A stretch of 64,000 bases of DNA from the NCBI GenBank assembly GCA_916610825.1, contig OU744446.1:17480538-17544537 (forward strand). The letters run 5' to 3'. Shown piece after piece: positions 31,461 through 43,494 of the stretch; the stretch's first letter is position 1, and every line of letters starts with the position of its first letter. Origin of the DNA: Haliclystus octoradiatus. Lineage: Eukaryota > Cnidaria > Staurozoa > Stauromedusae > Haliclystidae. Below the pieces are notes generated by a model. The model had not been told where the DNA came from. It was given only the letters and a program-made list of their open reading frames with translations, and ran no database searches. Both the position numbers and the translations under genes were made by a program.

Positions 31461-31964
31461 CTAGTGCTTGTTACCAACTAAATCATGAACTTCTTGTACA
31501 CGGTTGGCCACAAATGTTTTCCAATGTGTACTTGGCTTTTTCAACCAATTTAATGCAATTTCAGAATCTGACCAAAGTTCGATAGATGTAAATACGATGC
31601 TCAATGCATCACAAACATAATTAACTAAATTTGCAGCACAGTGTACTGCAAGCGGCTCCAAACGGTGTAATGATTTCTGTTCCAATGGAGCAGCACGAGA
31701 CTTGGCAATTAATAAATCCACCTTTACATTTCCATTAAAATTTTCACTACGTATATAAATTGTAGCCCCATATGCCTTTTCAGAAGCATCCGCGAATGCA
31801 TGCAGCTCCATTGATTTGTATTTTCCATCACATATAACAAATCTAGGTATACGAATATCATTCAAACTAATTAGTTCCTCCTCCCATTGATGAAACGTAT
31901 CAACAATCTCTCCATCCAGTGATTCATCCGAAGTAGTTTCCATTTTCCATAATGATTGAACCAT
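31461..31964 (-). pseudogene. BEL RNase H region
   Basis: MELHAFADASEKAYGATIYI, LIAKSRAAPLEQKSLHRLEP and IELWSDSEIALNWL carry the catalytic Asp/Glu positions of BEL RNase H. It ends at a stop before the linker LSRGMEVSSL in the next frame. Confidence 0.85.
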
Positions 31965-32294
31965 AATATTTGCACGAATTATAAGTGGTGCAAAAAATCC
32001 AAATACATCAAAAATCTGACATACCTTCCTTAAAATTGTTCGTTTCGTAACATTAATGGTTACGTTTGTAATAAATGGATTTAAACAAAATTAAAAATGA
32101 TCTTCTTGTAAATCCCAACCAATACCAAGAGATTTCGTAGTATCATCTACATCAAAATCAAAACCAACCATCAAGCTTGTTAAGCGTTTCTCTACAGGAA
32201 TAGCTTCCATAATTTGTTTGAAATTTGATATAAACTTCGGCATCTCCCAGCCACCAAGATCACACATGTCAATGAGCTCAAATAGTAATTTGAT

Positions 32295-32729
32295 TTATTG
32301 TTCTACCGATCTTCCTCCTCCACAATAATCATCCACATAAATATCTTGATTAGCTGCTACACTTGCCAGTGGGGAGCATTCTTTGATCTCATATTTTGCA
32401 GTATGGTGAAATAAAGAGCTGATTGCCAAGTATGGTGAAGGTTTTACTCCAAACATTAAACTTGTCATTACATAACGAACAGGTTCGCGACTAAGATCAG
32501 AATCTCGCCAAAGATACTGCTGAAATTGATAATGTTCAGAGTTAATCGATGTCTGGCAGAACATCTTCTTGATATCTCCCATTAATGCAATCTCATGAAA
32601 TCGAAATCTTAAAAGCACATTTACCAAATCTGGCTGTAATGCCGGCCCAAATAACAAACAATCATTCAAAGAGATGCCGTTAATATCCTTTGCACTTGCA
32701 TTGAAAACTACTCTAGTCTTAGTTGTCAA
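32295..32729 (-). pseudogene. BEL reverse transcriptase core
   Basis: TKTRVVFNASAKDINGISLN, the GPALQPDLVNVLLRFR block, ALMGDIKKMFCQ and the catalytic DIYVDDYCGG (YVDD) in order, as in BEL/Pao RT. The C-terminal RT part follows in other frames at 31965-32294. Confidence 0.9.
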
Positions 32730-33802
32730 ACTATCAAGTTTCTCAACCGGGTGATGTGGTACAAATATTGAGATCCTTCATCAAACCTCTCCCTCTCTTC
32801 TGAAGTCACTGGACGAGCAAATCCCAATCGTTCATAATTATTCATACAAATTCGATATGCTTCTTTCTCTTCTTTATCTTTCTCGAAACGCCTTTCAATT
32901 GACACTAATTGTTTCTTTGCATTTTGATAATTGTTACATAGTATATGTTCATTCTCTCGAAATGGTAACGATACCGAATAATGACTATTGTCGTAACGAA
33001 AAGATTTCTCAAATATTGAAACAGCTGTTCGTTCGTCTAAAGTATACTGTTTACTAGTGTCCTTGATTCCTATTGCTTCGAGATTCCAAAAATTTTCCTC
33101 CTCTTTTTCTAGTTTGGTATGGGATTTACAATCCAGAAATAAACACGATGATTTTGATATCTTTCCAACAAAGGGATTTGAGTCAATTAATACATAATCA
33201 AATATAGTTCGCAATGTTCCGGGTAGTGAATCATCAGTTGGATGACGGATTATGTCACCACATACTAATTGCAAAATGAAATCGATATCAATTAAAACAT
33301 CCTCACATTCGTTATGGGGCAGTTCATCTGCAATGCAGATATTCACTAAGTGAGTACAACGTTCCAAGTCAATCTCAACAGCATCTAATGGAGCACAAAT
33401 CTTTCCAGGTTTAACAATAGCATTGATATGAACTTTCGTACTAGAATGATTCCGAGGAGAAAGTTTAAAGCCAACACGACCAGTTTTTAAATGAGACACT
33501 CTCTCATTAAATCCTGTGATTTCAATTAACTCGATTTTGCATATATCTAATTCGATTCTCCTAGCTGCTTTTTTTGTGACAAATATGTCTTTGCACATCA
33601 AATCAAATGCTACTCTAAGTTTGGATGACTTTCCTCCATTGTGCATTAAAGCAACTGCAGATGGCATAATCTTTCGTAAATACGGTTGTAACTTTGGTAG
33701 ACAAACAACGACTGTTAGAAGTATTAGCATTAATAATAGTTTCTGGCTCTTCAGGTCGACTATCAAGATGTAGCAATTCATGATGCGGTTTACCACAATC
33801 AT
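32726..33802 (-). pseudogene. BEL protease (A17-like) and start of RT
   Basis: A long open minus frame with the BEL-type protease context (LRVAFDLMCKDIFVTKKAA). The usual D-S/T-G catalytic triplet reads DLM, so the protease would be inactive. It continues through a helical linker to EAYRICMNNYERLGFARPV, which precedes the RT core in BEL polyproteins. Upstream joins gag across a stop. Confidence 0.7.
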
Positions 33803-33836
33803 ATGTTGTGCATTTTGTCTTTCTAATACATTCCAT

Positions 33837-35225
33837 CTATCTATGATGAGGAGTTAAACATAAGTAACACAGTCCTTTTGCTTTAGTGAAATACCTCTTG
33901 TCCTTTATATCTAATTTCGCAAATTGAAAACAATTTTCCAAGTCATAATTAGTCATCTCACAATGAATACACTTAGCTCTTGCACTTCCTCTATTTTGTC
34001 TGGTTTCCGTTGCATCTTTCTGATCGTCAGGTTGTCTAATAACTCTTTTCACGGCTTTGTCATGGTTGCAGTCAACTGTTTCTCTTAACAGTACTTCTCT
34101 TGAAAACCAATCACAAAATCTTTTCCAAGTTGGGAATTCTTTCTCTTCATATTTTGTTATTATTTCTTGTTCCCACTCTGACTTCAAATCAGCTGGTAAC
34201 TTTGATTCTAGTATAAGAATTATTAATGCATGTAACGGGTTGTCAATCTTGTCTGCGTAGGATTCCAATAAATGCATTTTCCCTGAAATTAAGTCAAAGT
34301 TCGTCCTCAATTGCTTGGAATCAGAGCTGGTTGACAATTGTTGAACAGCAATAATGGATTTAACTATAGACCTGACAATCTGCCTAGGCTGTCCATAACG
34401 TGCTTTTACATGTTTCAGCGCAGCATGATATGTTTCAACTAATGAAGAAAATCCATCTAGACATCCTCACATTTGTTATGGGGCAGTTCATCTGCAATGC
34501 AGATATTCACTAAGTGAGTACAACGTTCCCAGTACAACGTTCAACGTAGTGTACAAGTGTACAGTACGTACTTTGTGTACAAGTGAGTACAACGTTCAAC
34601 GTACAGTACCCTTCAATGATTGTCGAAGATACCGATACTTGTAAAATAGGGACACCTTCGGGTTACTATGCACCACCGCATCAAATGATTCCCATCAATA
34701 CGGGAAATGATTTATGTCTCCGTGGAATTCAGGGGCTAAAATACCATTTGGTAGACCACCTGCTCTCTTCTCTTCTTCTTCTTTTTGGAATGTTTTTGAC
34801 ACTTCATTCCTTTTTTCAAACACAATTCCATTCAAGTCAGCGTGTTGATCAAGATACTTTTTATCTCAATGTCATCCAAATATATCCGTTTATCGCCAAT
34901 TAAACCACTTATTTTCTCCTCGGATCGTTCCAACGCCACTATCCCTTCTTTTAATGCCACGTGAATCCCTTTGCTTTTCAAGCCAAAACTAACCCTTTCT
35001 ATCTTCTTCTTTAGATCATCAAAGAGCCAATTGAAAGGATCGATCGATGATTAATTTGGGATCTTCCCCGACAGTACTGTCTAGGCTGAAAGGGCTACAT
35101 GATCTTTGTTTCTCAGATAACGCCTTACCAGGTGACAGTTCACTAATTGCTTTTAACAGTCTCTCTTCACGTCTAGCACTTTCTTGTTGCTGTTGCTGCA
35201 TCATTTGCATCATCATTTGCATCAT
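33837..35225 (-). pseudogene. BEL gag, broken
   Basis: Minus-strand gag begins in a Met/Gln-rich coiled stretch near 35225, continues through a DUF1759-like segment (KHVKARYGQPRQIV near 34420) and ends in zinc-knuckle-like CIHCEMTNYDLENC and CYLCLTPHHR, followed across a stop by KCTTYDCGKPHHELLHL. It is interrupted at about 34461-34620 by a duplicated piece of the protease region and by frame changes. Confidence 0.75.
34461..34620. repeat. Duplicated internal segment in BEL gag
   Basis: 34461-34529 repeats 33298-33365 (cctcacatt.gttatggggc ... tgagtacaacgttcc) almost exactly. It then breaks into slipped repeats of gtacaacgttcaacgta and gtgtacaagtg. The duplication sits between the two halves of gag. 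Confidence 0.85.
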
Positions 35226-35616
35226 CGATGACGTTTAAGGGCTTATAGCTTCATCATTACTGACTTTAATCGCCTCAGTGGGTTGGCTTGTTCTATGCGT
35301 TTAATTAGTTATGCCCTTGTACCAGCATCAGATATACCAAGTTAAATACATGCTGCTTTCAACTCTTCTAGTTTCAGTTGTTTAAAATTTCTTTCGATTA
35401 TGGGCGGCATATTAGCAAATTATTTCAACAAATCAATTCAAGCTAAATGCAATTGTACAATGTTCAACGTCAATATTGTGTTGTTCAATCAGAACCCGAC
35501 TCACAATCTGTAGTACGTACGATTATACATCAATCAAACCATCAAGAGGGCTTTCCAAACAAGCAAAATAAACCTCAATACAGTAACATACATCAGTATA
35601 GTCAGGATTCAAATAA

Positions 35617-35923
35617 TGTTGTAAGCTACGCTTCTAAATCCAAAAAAACATCAGAGTCGTTCATTTCATATTAATCTAATCAAAACCATTTGAATCTTGA
35701 ACGACTACATATTGTCCTTAACGAAATTATCAACATAAACTTTGCTGTATGAGCACATCCGTTAGGAAGTTACATTTCTAAGATATCTAAATAATTCTAA
35801 GAAGCTATACTATTGAAACCAAATCGCTTTGGTGGGGACGACTTCCGTCCAATTCTTGTTAGCTTATTATTGATATTGTTCACAATGTTCCCCTTTTCAC
35901 TTTCTGGATTAAGATCCACAACA
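35617..35923 (-). repeat. BEL element 5' LTR
   Basis: 307 bp starting tgttgtaagctacgcttcta and ending agatccacaaca in plus orientation. Followed outside by gtaat, the target duplication also present at 29422-29426. Confidence 0.93.
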
Positions 35924-35967
35924 GTAATTTCACGACAATAATGACTTTGGATGAATATTGAAATTAA

Positions 35968-37430
35968 CTATGTTTTGTAAAAACGAATATTATATGGTAG
36001 TATCGGTGGGAAAGAGATCCACTTTAAGACTTGAACAAGTTGGTTCTTTCGTTTCAGTATATTAAAAAGCAAAGGACCAAGAATGCTACATTGAGGAACT
36101 CCACATTCGAGAGACAGAGGGACAGGTATATGATCGTTGAATGGTAAAATTTGAATTCGATCTACAAGGTACGGGTTGCGAAAAAAGCGACACGGACCCC
36201 CCGGGTCGCACTTTTTGACCAAAATATTTACGAAAATACATGTATTTTTAATACAAAATATTGAATCAAGCAAAGCATGGTCTTTTTTTTTCAGCCAAAA
36301 CGGATTCGAATCAATTTATCAAGTAAATAGAATATATTAAGAGATACTACTTACTTTATAATTTTCAGAATTGAGCGCTGCAAAGTTTGTCAAATATTTC
36401 CCATTTTTTATTTGTCACTGTAAATTCCATACGAAGGTAACTCCACAAATATTAATGTAAGTATATTTCGAAACAATCCCAAAATAAATATATCAAGAAT
36501 GCACGTCATTTGAAAGATTGGAATTTTCTGCATCGTTTACAGTAAGTTTCAAGATATAAACCGAACCAATCACCGCTGCATATGATTTTTAAGAATCGAC
36601 ACGTACTAAACCTTGTTAATTTCTTATTTTGATGCTAGATTTGTAACAGATAATGCAAGGTAATTTTCTTTAAACTCCAAGGTAGATCTATTTTTCTTAT
36701 CATCACAAAGCCGAAATTTCGCGAAAATATACTTATTGTCCTTTTGATTAAGCCTCTTATCTGCTTTATCAACCTCAATTCAGTTTAAAATATCAAGATT
36801 TTGAAATTTGCTTTCTATGGTTTCTTGGAGGTAAAAGCACATATATTTCTTCCAGAAATTGGAGAAATAAACTACAGGTATAAAGAAATGTTTAGCAAAC
36901 TATGAGAATCGGAGAATCATAAAGTTCTACTTGGTATGTTGTAAACTAAAGTAAAACGCTAATGGTTTAAACATCCTCAAATATGATTTGAACAAAAACA
37001 CAAAAGATCACGCCCACAAAATTTGCGCATGCTCAATACAGGATAACGTAAAGTACGCAACCCAAGTTAATTTAAGTAACTTAAGTTACTGATCCAATAC
37101 ACCATAATGCACTAATTTGTCATGTAAAAAGTTGATGTTACAATGTACAGTACTATGACGTTTACGAACACAACATTTCATACGCGTTCAAATATTTCAG
37201 AAAATGTTGCCAGCAAAATATTTATTACGGTAATTAGGGAAAACATGCGGATCACCACATCTAAAAAGAAGAAGAATGTTAGCACATTTAATGAGAAAGG
37301 AATGCACCATACAATTGTAAGATATGTAAGGGGATAAAGTAAGGGTTTTTCTAATAGTTTCAAGCATTTGTTTGATATTCGGTCAAGACAAGAAATATGT
37401 TTATTTTCCAATTTATGAATGATTTTATCG
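35968..37430 (-). pseudogene. Decayed LINE reverse transcriptase
   Basis: Minus-strand remnants in N-to-C order: KIIHKLENKHISCLDRISNK near 37420-37360 (RT block 1) and IQILPFNDHIPVPLSLECGV followed by PQCSILGPLLF near 36165-36060 (RT block 4-5, normally GVPQGSILGPLLF). Stops and frame shifts are frequent and the catalytic FADD block is missing. The 3' end stops next to the BEL LTR. Confidence 0.7.
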
Positions 37431-37976
37431 ATAGAAAACGATGATAGCTATTGAAATTTTAATTTATTTGTATAGTTAGAAGGAATCGAGGAACTCAGAT
37501 TCTATTACATCTTCAAAGTAATTAACTCATATAATATCAAATAAAAATATGGTTTGTCTTCGATCTTGAAACATTCCTCAAGAATTAAAAAACCTTCCCA
37601 AGAGAGTCTTTATGTATTACCTAGAAATTGAGTAATTCAGTCTTGAATAGCGATGTGACATCAAGTAAAACAACTATATTCGTCTTCACATACATGCAAT
37701 TATAAATTCTGACACTAAACACTGATAACTTCTCATTTCGACAAAAAGGGATTCCCTTCTGGGGAATGAGTGTGTCAAGAGAGGGAGTGAAACCAGACCC
37801 AGAAAGGATCAAATAATCGAAAGATGCAACCTGTCCATAGAATAAAGAAAAAGCCATGCCTTTTCTATTTATGCTGTCGATAAAGATCAGCTTTCATCAT
37901 CGGTCTATAAACAAAGACAAAACACCTGCAAGAATTTACAAAGACGCAACTAAATTCAAGTCGAATTTAACTTAAC

Positions 37977-38790
37977 TTGGAAACAGATTTCCAAGAACTG
38001 AAAGAACTAATTTATGAAGAATCCCTCCTTCGTCATTTTTACTCATGGCTTCCAACATTTATCTATGCAGATGATCACGGATCCGGACTTGGTGCTATCC
38101 TAGCCCATGCAAAATCAGCGGTTGATACACATGTGATGGTATATGTAAGCAGAGAAACTAACCCTGTAGAACTACCCGCACATGGATATAAAACAATATA
38201 GCTATTGATTGTGCCTTAAGACTCTTTTGATCATACGTGCAATGTTGTGGTACAGAAGAATTGATATCCACAGACCAAAAGCCACTCATTCCAATATTCA
38301 TAAATGCCTGGCCCGGATCAGTTAGGACTTAGACATCGAGACATTGACTGCATAGTAATCTGGAAAAGAGCAAAACTAAATCCTGCATACCTTCTGTCCA
38401 GACATGCAATGGGAATTCAATACAGTACCAAGCCATCCCGAAAGAATGGCAAGAGATAAGTGAGCTTGATGGTTTCTGCAGCTATCAACCTACACTATCG
38501 AATAAATCTCTCTTACCAACATCACCAGAGAAATAAATGTCAACAACTGAAACATGCATTGAAAAGGGCTAATTGTCCAAAGATGATGTGGATAACCCCC
38601 AAGGCGCATAAAGAGCAACATGGAAGGGAGAGAATATTGATCTATTTGGTCCACTGCCAATAAATAAACAGGTCACTGTTACATGGCTCATTCTCAAGAT
38701 TCACGTATTCAAAAATCGTCAATATAACTGCAGTACAACCAGTCCTGACTACCCGTGACAGTGTCTATTGGATTGTCCCCTTCATATTTA
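37977..38790 (+). pseudogene. Gypsy RNase H/integrase fragment
   Basis: FQELKELIYEESLLRHF, ADDHGSGLGAILAHAK, VYVSRETNPVELPAHGYKTI (RNase H), then DQKPLIPIFINAWPG and NPAYLLSRHAMG, and NIDLFGPLPINKQ of the integrase core appear in order on plus, in three frames with stops. It lies between the endonuclease and RT remnants of the opposite-strand LINE. No LTR was found. Confidence 0.75.
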
Positions 38791-39018
38791 CTGTACTATA
38801 TTTATTGATTATGTTTCAGTATTACATGCCCTTGCTCTTCTTTTTATACTCTTGATCGTCGTAGTTCCTCCCGTCATCCAGAGCGCTGCATATCGGACCT
38901 TCTCGTTAAGCAAAAGGTTTGCCTTGGACTTTCAGTTGTTGGTCATGTATAGGTGCATGTTTTCTTAACAAGGAAGAAAGTAATTTACTGATGTAATTCA
39001 AGCAATCATTGGCATTTT

Positions 39019-39420
39019 CTAATTCATAGTATTATTCCCATTAGACCTCCTCAAGTGCTTCACACATGGCATTAGCGTTATAAATTTTATAATTACGACA
39101 TTTATGAAAATACGACAATATGTCTGGGATACAAAAATCTTGTTGTTAACTTTACTAACACAACCAGCCATTTCATGATCTCTACATATTCCAATAGGAA
39201 TAACATCAGTGTGCATAAAGTTCAAATGGCTATATGTCAGGATAGCATCTATTATAATAAAAATTGATGTTTGTGTTAGTTTAATATTTTTTTGTTGAAG
39301 ACCAAACATAGCAAAGGTTTACTTAAATTTTTTATTGTCGTCCGCTTTATTGTAATTAGCATTCAAATCTCCGAGGAGGATCATTTCTTTCTGTTCTTTC
39401 TCCTACAATTTCCAACATTT
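39019..39420 (-). pseudogene. LINE endonuclease fragment
   Basis: Minus frame contains EMILLGDLNANYNKADDKKF (the GD.N catalytic block), then FAMFGLQQ, IDAILTYSHLNFMHTDVIPI and CRDHEMAGCVSKVNNKIF, where DH corresponds to the SDH block of APE-type endonucleases. Probably the upstream part of the LINE whose RT lies at 35968-37430. Confidence 0.72.
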
Positions 39421-39439
39421 TTTTAATATTTACGCCCGA

Positions 39440-40194
39440 TTCTGGGCAGACAGTTGGTCACTTGTAGATACAATATTATATGTAGTATAGTATAGCATAA
39501 TGTATGTTATTTGTATATTTATAATTTATTTATTTGATTGATTGAAATTTTTTCTTCTTCAAAATAATACTCAAAACTCAACATTGTTAATAAATTCGGT
39601 GTATGTCTCAATACATGGGCAATTTATAATGTGGTATAAATACGAAGCAGTTGATCCACACTTCTTGCATCACAAAACATCAACACATACGCTGATTGTA
39701 ATTCGATCGATAAGGCTATATTAAACTGCGGTGACGGTGTATTTTTTTATATATATATTAAATGATTACTAAACACATAAAAACAATAAAAAGGTACCAA
39801 AAAATACACAGAGAAAATCAATATTATTTTTATTTACAATTCAGATAATGACATTTTAGGACTAAATAAGGACTTTAGAATTTATGCAGCAATGCATTAA
39901 ATAGTATATTGGAATAATTAGAAATTGTTGATGGCCTAATTACATCATAGATAATTTGTAATTGGAGGACCTGCACTATTGGATATAGGTAAATAATCTA
40001 TAGATTTCGAGTTGATATTGCCTTTATCATTCCATATCTTGGTAATAATGGTTGACTATTATCGGTCCATATCTAACATACAGCCTCGCGCAAAGGACAA
40101 CTTAAATTAAAATTGCTCGAAATACGATTTTTGAATAGAAACCAATTGATTCGAAAGTTATCGTAACTGATGCCTCAAAGTCTTGAAAATAATG
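39440..40194. other. Intergenic, nothing recognised
   Basis: AT-rich DNA downstream of the second cystatin-like gene. No canonical AATAAA was seen on the minus strand within 100 nt of its stop. Confidence 0.4.
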
Positions 40195-40447
40195 TTAATT
40201 AGGGTTCGATCTTGGTACGCATGTTATATTATTTTCCACAAAGGGCATATCTCCTCTTCTAGTACTTTGAACATTAGCACCGCAGTCAAGAGTCTCAGCC
40301 CTTGGATCTGTTGATGCTATACATGGACCATTGGAAGTTAATGCATTGGGGCAGTTCGTTTCTTTCATAACAATAGCCATATTGTATTCAACTTGACCAC
40401 GTGACAAAGGCTTCCGAGTAACAAGAGTCTTCTCAGTGATGGTAAAT
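40195..40447 (-). CDS. Cystatin-like B, exon 2
   Basis: 253 nt from acceptor TTATTAG to TAA, holding the four-cysteine half of the domain and ending VPRSNPN. Confidence 0.75.
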
Positions 40448-42092
40448 CTAATAACAAAACACGTGTTAATCCCACAAGAAACATACATCAATAACATATC
40501 CTATCACAAATAGCCCTGATGTGTGTCTGTGTAGATGTTTATGTCTTCGCGCATAACCTTTTAAAATCTGAAACGATTTTTGAGATTAATATCTTCTACT
40601 ATTCGTATTTTCCCGGGAATCGTTTTCCATTTAATTTTTGCCTTGATTTGTAATTGATTTAATAGAACTAAGCGAAAAACATATTTTCCGCAGAGGAGCT
40701 TTATTGATTTCTCAAAATATTTTGGAAGTGCGGGGGTATTCCCTGAGATAGGAAATCCTCATAATTATCAGCAAAACGAAGGGTGAATGGAAGTGATTTG
40801 TTTGTTTGCCCTGATGAAAGGAACGAAAGACATCTACAACGGAGCATTTTTATGACAGGATACAGCTACACACAAAAAAGGTTTCTATATTTTCAGACTG
40901 GAAGAATATCAATCTGCAATTGTTGAATGAAATTCTAATTTAAATATTTTGTTCACATTTAAAATTTTCGCATTTCACCATGATTTCACAACAAATGCTA
41001 ACGCTATGATTGTTTTAGCAATTTTTGTGAAACATGAAATCGCTTCTTGGAATTTAGATCCTGAATGTTTATACAAATTAAACTTGTGACACATTCAAAA
41101 TAGCGCTAATTAATCGCTCCCTCAATATCTGATAATACAGTATTTCAAATTACAAACTCGTTACTTGTACATCAAATTTAGCCATTGACGACTAACCTGC
41201 CGGATGCGCTCATTTTCCTCAACAAGCGAAGGAAGGATTTCAATTTGGAAAAGTTACTATCATGGCTCTTGAAAAGTATTTAATTGCCAGTGGAACACCT
41301 ATAGTAATTGTCAAAGTTAGTATTTATCATTTGAAATTATATATCCGTATATGTTTTAAATTGTCATTGTATGTATATCTCACATAATTTAGCAATGTTA
41401 AATTTATTTATTTGAATCTCTTTTGTTGGTTGTCACCTATGCGGCAGAGTTCAAGCTGTGTAAGTCTATGGTTGAAGCAGCCATTTGACAAGTTCCTTGA
41501 TAACATGGCTGTTTTTGCCACGTTGAACTATATTGGCGAAACAATGCTTAGTTTGGTATAGCAAACTTAAATTTCAATTGATTGGATACAGAAGATGAAT
41601 TTTTACAAGACGGAAAACCCAATTAGGGACCTTTCAGGAATAATGTTCCAGATTGAGTTCATAAATTAATAAATTTAGTTTTGAACTTCTTTCACAAAGG
41701 ATCCATCAAGATCGATATTTCTTTTTATAAAATCTTCCCGAATGACTGGGGTATCATAATTTAAAGTGTTTTTATGAGTATGTGTATATTACGTCTTGAC
41801 ATGGAGCCATCTTTATAATAACCGTATGTTTTACTAAGTATAATGCATGTACATTATACACATACAAAAATTATACAATGGCATTTTTAGGTGACATTGG
41901 TCTATATATATATACTCACTTGTTAACATAAGATTGTTGATGAATTTGATTGATTTCAAATGTGACATAGACAAAGGCTTGTGCTAATCTTGCATCGTTT
42001 TCAATTTCCTTTGGTGTCAGTACAATTTCTTTTGATTCTGCGTATGTCACGGCAAGCAATAGAAAACAAAATATGAAGCTGAATGATTCCAT
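40195..42092 (-). CDS. Cystatin-like secreted protein B (two exons)
   Basis: Exons 42092-41920 and 40447-40195 encode 141 residues. The signal peptide MESFSFIFCFLLLAVTYA is followed by LTPKEIENDARLAQAFVYV and TFEINQIHQQSYVNK, the cystatin helix. Exon 2 has GQVEYNMAIVMKETNC, a second Cys in SNGPC, ETLDCGANV and DMPFVENNITC. Four cysteines fit the two type-2 disulfides. QxVxG is absent (LSRGQV at that place). Intron 1472 bp, phase 2, in exactly the same codon position as in gene A, so the two are duplicates now 14 kb apart on the same strand. Expected to be secreted; protease inhibition is uncertain. Confidence 0.75.
41920..42092 (-). CDS. Cystatin-like B, exon 1
   Basis: 173 nt with start at 42092 (an in-frame ATG 24 nt upstream exists but would spoil the signal peptide). 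Donor GTGAGT after AACAA, phase 2. Confidence 0.75.
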
Positions 42093-42180
42093 AATATTCG
42101 GAAATATGTGCAATTATTATTCGCTTTGATTAATGTTCAAGATGGCTATCTCTCCAAGACTTATAGATAATAAATGTTCT

Positions 42181-42192
42181 CGCTTTTATATC
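42181..42192 (-). promoter_or_regulatory. TATA box GATATAAAAGCG of cystatin-like B
   Basis: A good TATAAAA match ~90 bp before the start codon, sharing ATAAAAGCG with the promoter of cystatin-like A. Confidence 0.6.
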
Positions 42193-42790
42193 GTCCTACT
42201 CATCTACTCAACCGCATTTAACTGTCACGTATTATCGTTGTGTTCAGCTATGTCAATACATTAGCAGTTTTCCGTCAACTTTAACACAATCATCCCTCTT
42301 TAAAGTAAAAGTGCGCAGCTAAATAAACAATATCAGTAAATGTTTGCATCGTTTGCATCACACTCATATATAACTAATTTCTAACCCACTTAGAAAGGGC
42401 AATATATATCAACTCAATTGATACTAAGCATTTGTTTTGAGTGGCATAGTGTTGACATCATTCTTGAAATTCATACGTATTCAAACGGCTAACTTATTAA
42501 TGTTTACAACAAAACATATTTATTTGAGTGACCTATGTCATATTTGTATGAACTTGAATGATTAGTTGATAAATCAAAACTCTAACCCAAGATTGAACTG
42601 AATCAAACATTGTGGTAGACAATAAAATTGCTAACAGTTATACTGAACCTCATATTGTGATGTAATTTTATCAGAGCATTGGTCAAGTCTGAAAACAGTA
42701 ATTATATAAACGATTCAGAGAAAACAGAGTAATATTCAACTTTTCGTATACAGCACCCTATGCGTTTATAATTTTTGAAGCAGTTACACA
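42193..42790. other. Intergenic between cystatin-like B and the Polinton remnant
   Basis: AT-rich DNA with no recognised feature. Confidence 0.4.
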
Positions 42791-42796
42791 TTCATT

Positions 42797-43490
42797 TCAA
42801 CCCTTCTTGGGAGGGAGTCCAACGTGATCAAATTTCTCAAAGGAGTCCAGAAAATTGTAAGGAAAGAACGCTTTCTCTCTCAATATGGATAAATGATGAT
42901 CTGATACTTCTCTGAAGTGGAGAAAGGTTTTGTGTTTCACTTTTCCTATATTTTTTTGAGCGTTGTAAGAATTTGTGAGCTTGTTCTTGCTTGCTGGCAT
43001 ACGTATGGTTGCGAATACTTTTTTGTAACACGAAATTGGTTATCGTTTAAACGTCTCGTGAGACTAGCAAGACTACCGTTCAAAAACTAAATGAATCAAT
43101 AAACTCGATGCTTCCAATTCGTATACGCATAAAATTTTTACGGTTTATACCTATGACTTCGACCTTCCTGTGTCATTCTTTTACGGCAGAGAGTATCAAT
43201 TTAAAATCATAACGAGTTCCTCCGTGAAGGACCACTTTCAACTTAAGCCTGCTTGATACATATCGATATTGAAGACTGCAATAACTATGAGCTGCTCCTC
43301 GAAAGTGGCCAATTAAATGGCAATGATCTTGCACCTTATTTCTTCCCTTTTTTGTTAAATTTCTGCTGACGGCATTTGGATTTTTTACTTTTTTTATTCC
43401 GAATGCTCCTCCGCAAATGTGAGAACTTTGACACGCTGTGTATGCTTCCAGTTCATTTTCTGGTAGCTCTGTTATATCATCCACGTTTTC
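42797..43490 (-). pseudogene. Polinton DNA polymerase B, downstream part
   Basis: On minus, YTACQSSHICGGAFGIKK, then KVQDHCHLIGHFRGAAHSYC (the Cys/His element that precedes the exonuclease region in Polinton-type PolB), then VVLHGGTRYDFKLI (ordinarily HNLRGYD). After a stop comes LREKAFFPYNFLDSFEKFDH with VGLPPKKG. These blocks occur in this order in such polymerases; polymerase motifs A-C are missing. Truncated at 43494 by the hairpin-ended repeat. Confidence 0.82.
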
Positions 43491-43494
43491 CAGT

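Larger units (their letters stand above)
29427..35923 (-). mobile_element. BEL/Pao LTR retrotransposon, full-length but defective
   Basis: Two LTRs of ~307 bp (TGTTG...CAACA) bound a minus-strand gag-protease-RT-RNaseH-integrase order, and gtaat flanks both outer ends as a 5-bp target duplication. A polypurine tract (minus strand CTCAAGGGGGGGATGA) sits just inside the left LTR. LTRs differ at about a dozen positions, roughly 4%. The internal region has several stops, frameshifts and a local duplication, so the copy is dead. Confidence 0.93.

Noticed and set aside
37621-37857. Minus frame with NIVVLLDVTSLF, resembling a LINE or Penelope RT catalytic block
   Set aside because: It lies on the wrong side of the RT block 1 remnant at 37360-37420 for a colinear LINE, and no other RT block is near; the match is too short.
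38768-38968. 66-codon hydrophobic frame as a membrane protein
   Set aside because: It follows directly on the Gypsy integrase scrap with no start context or homology; probably decayed element sequence.
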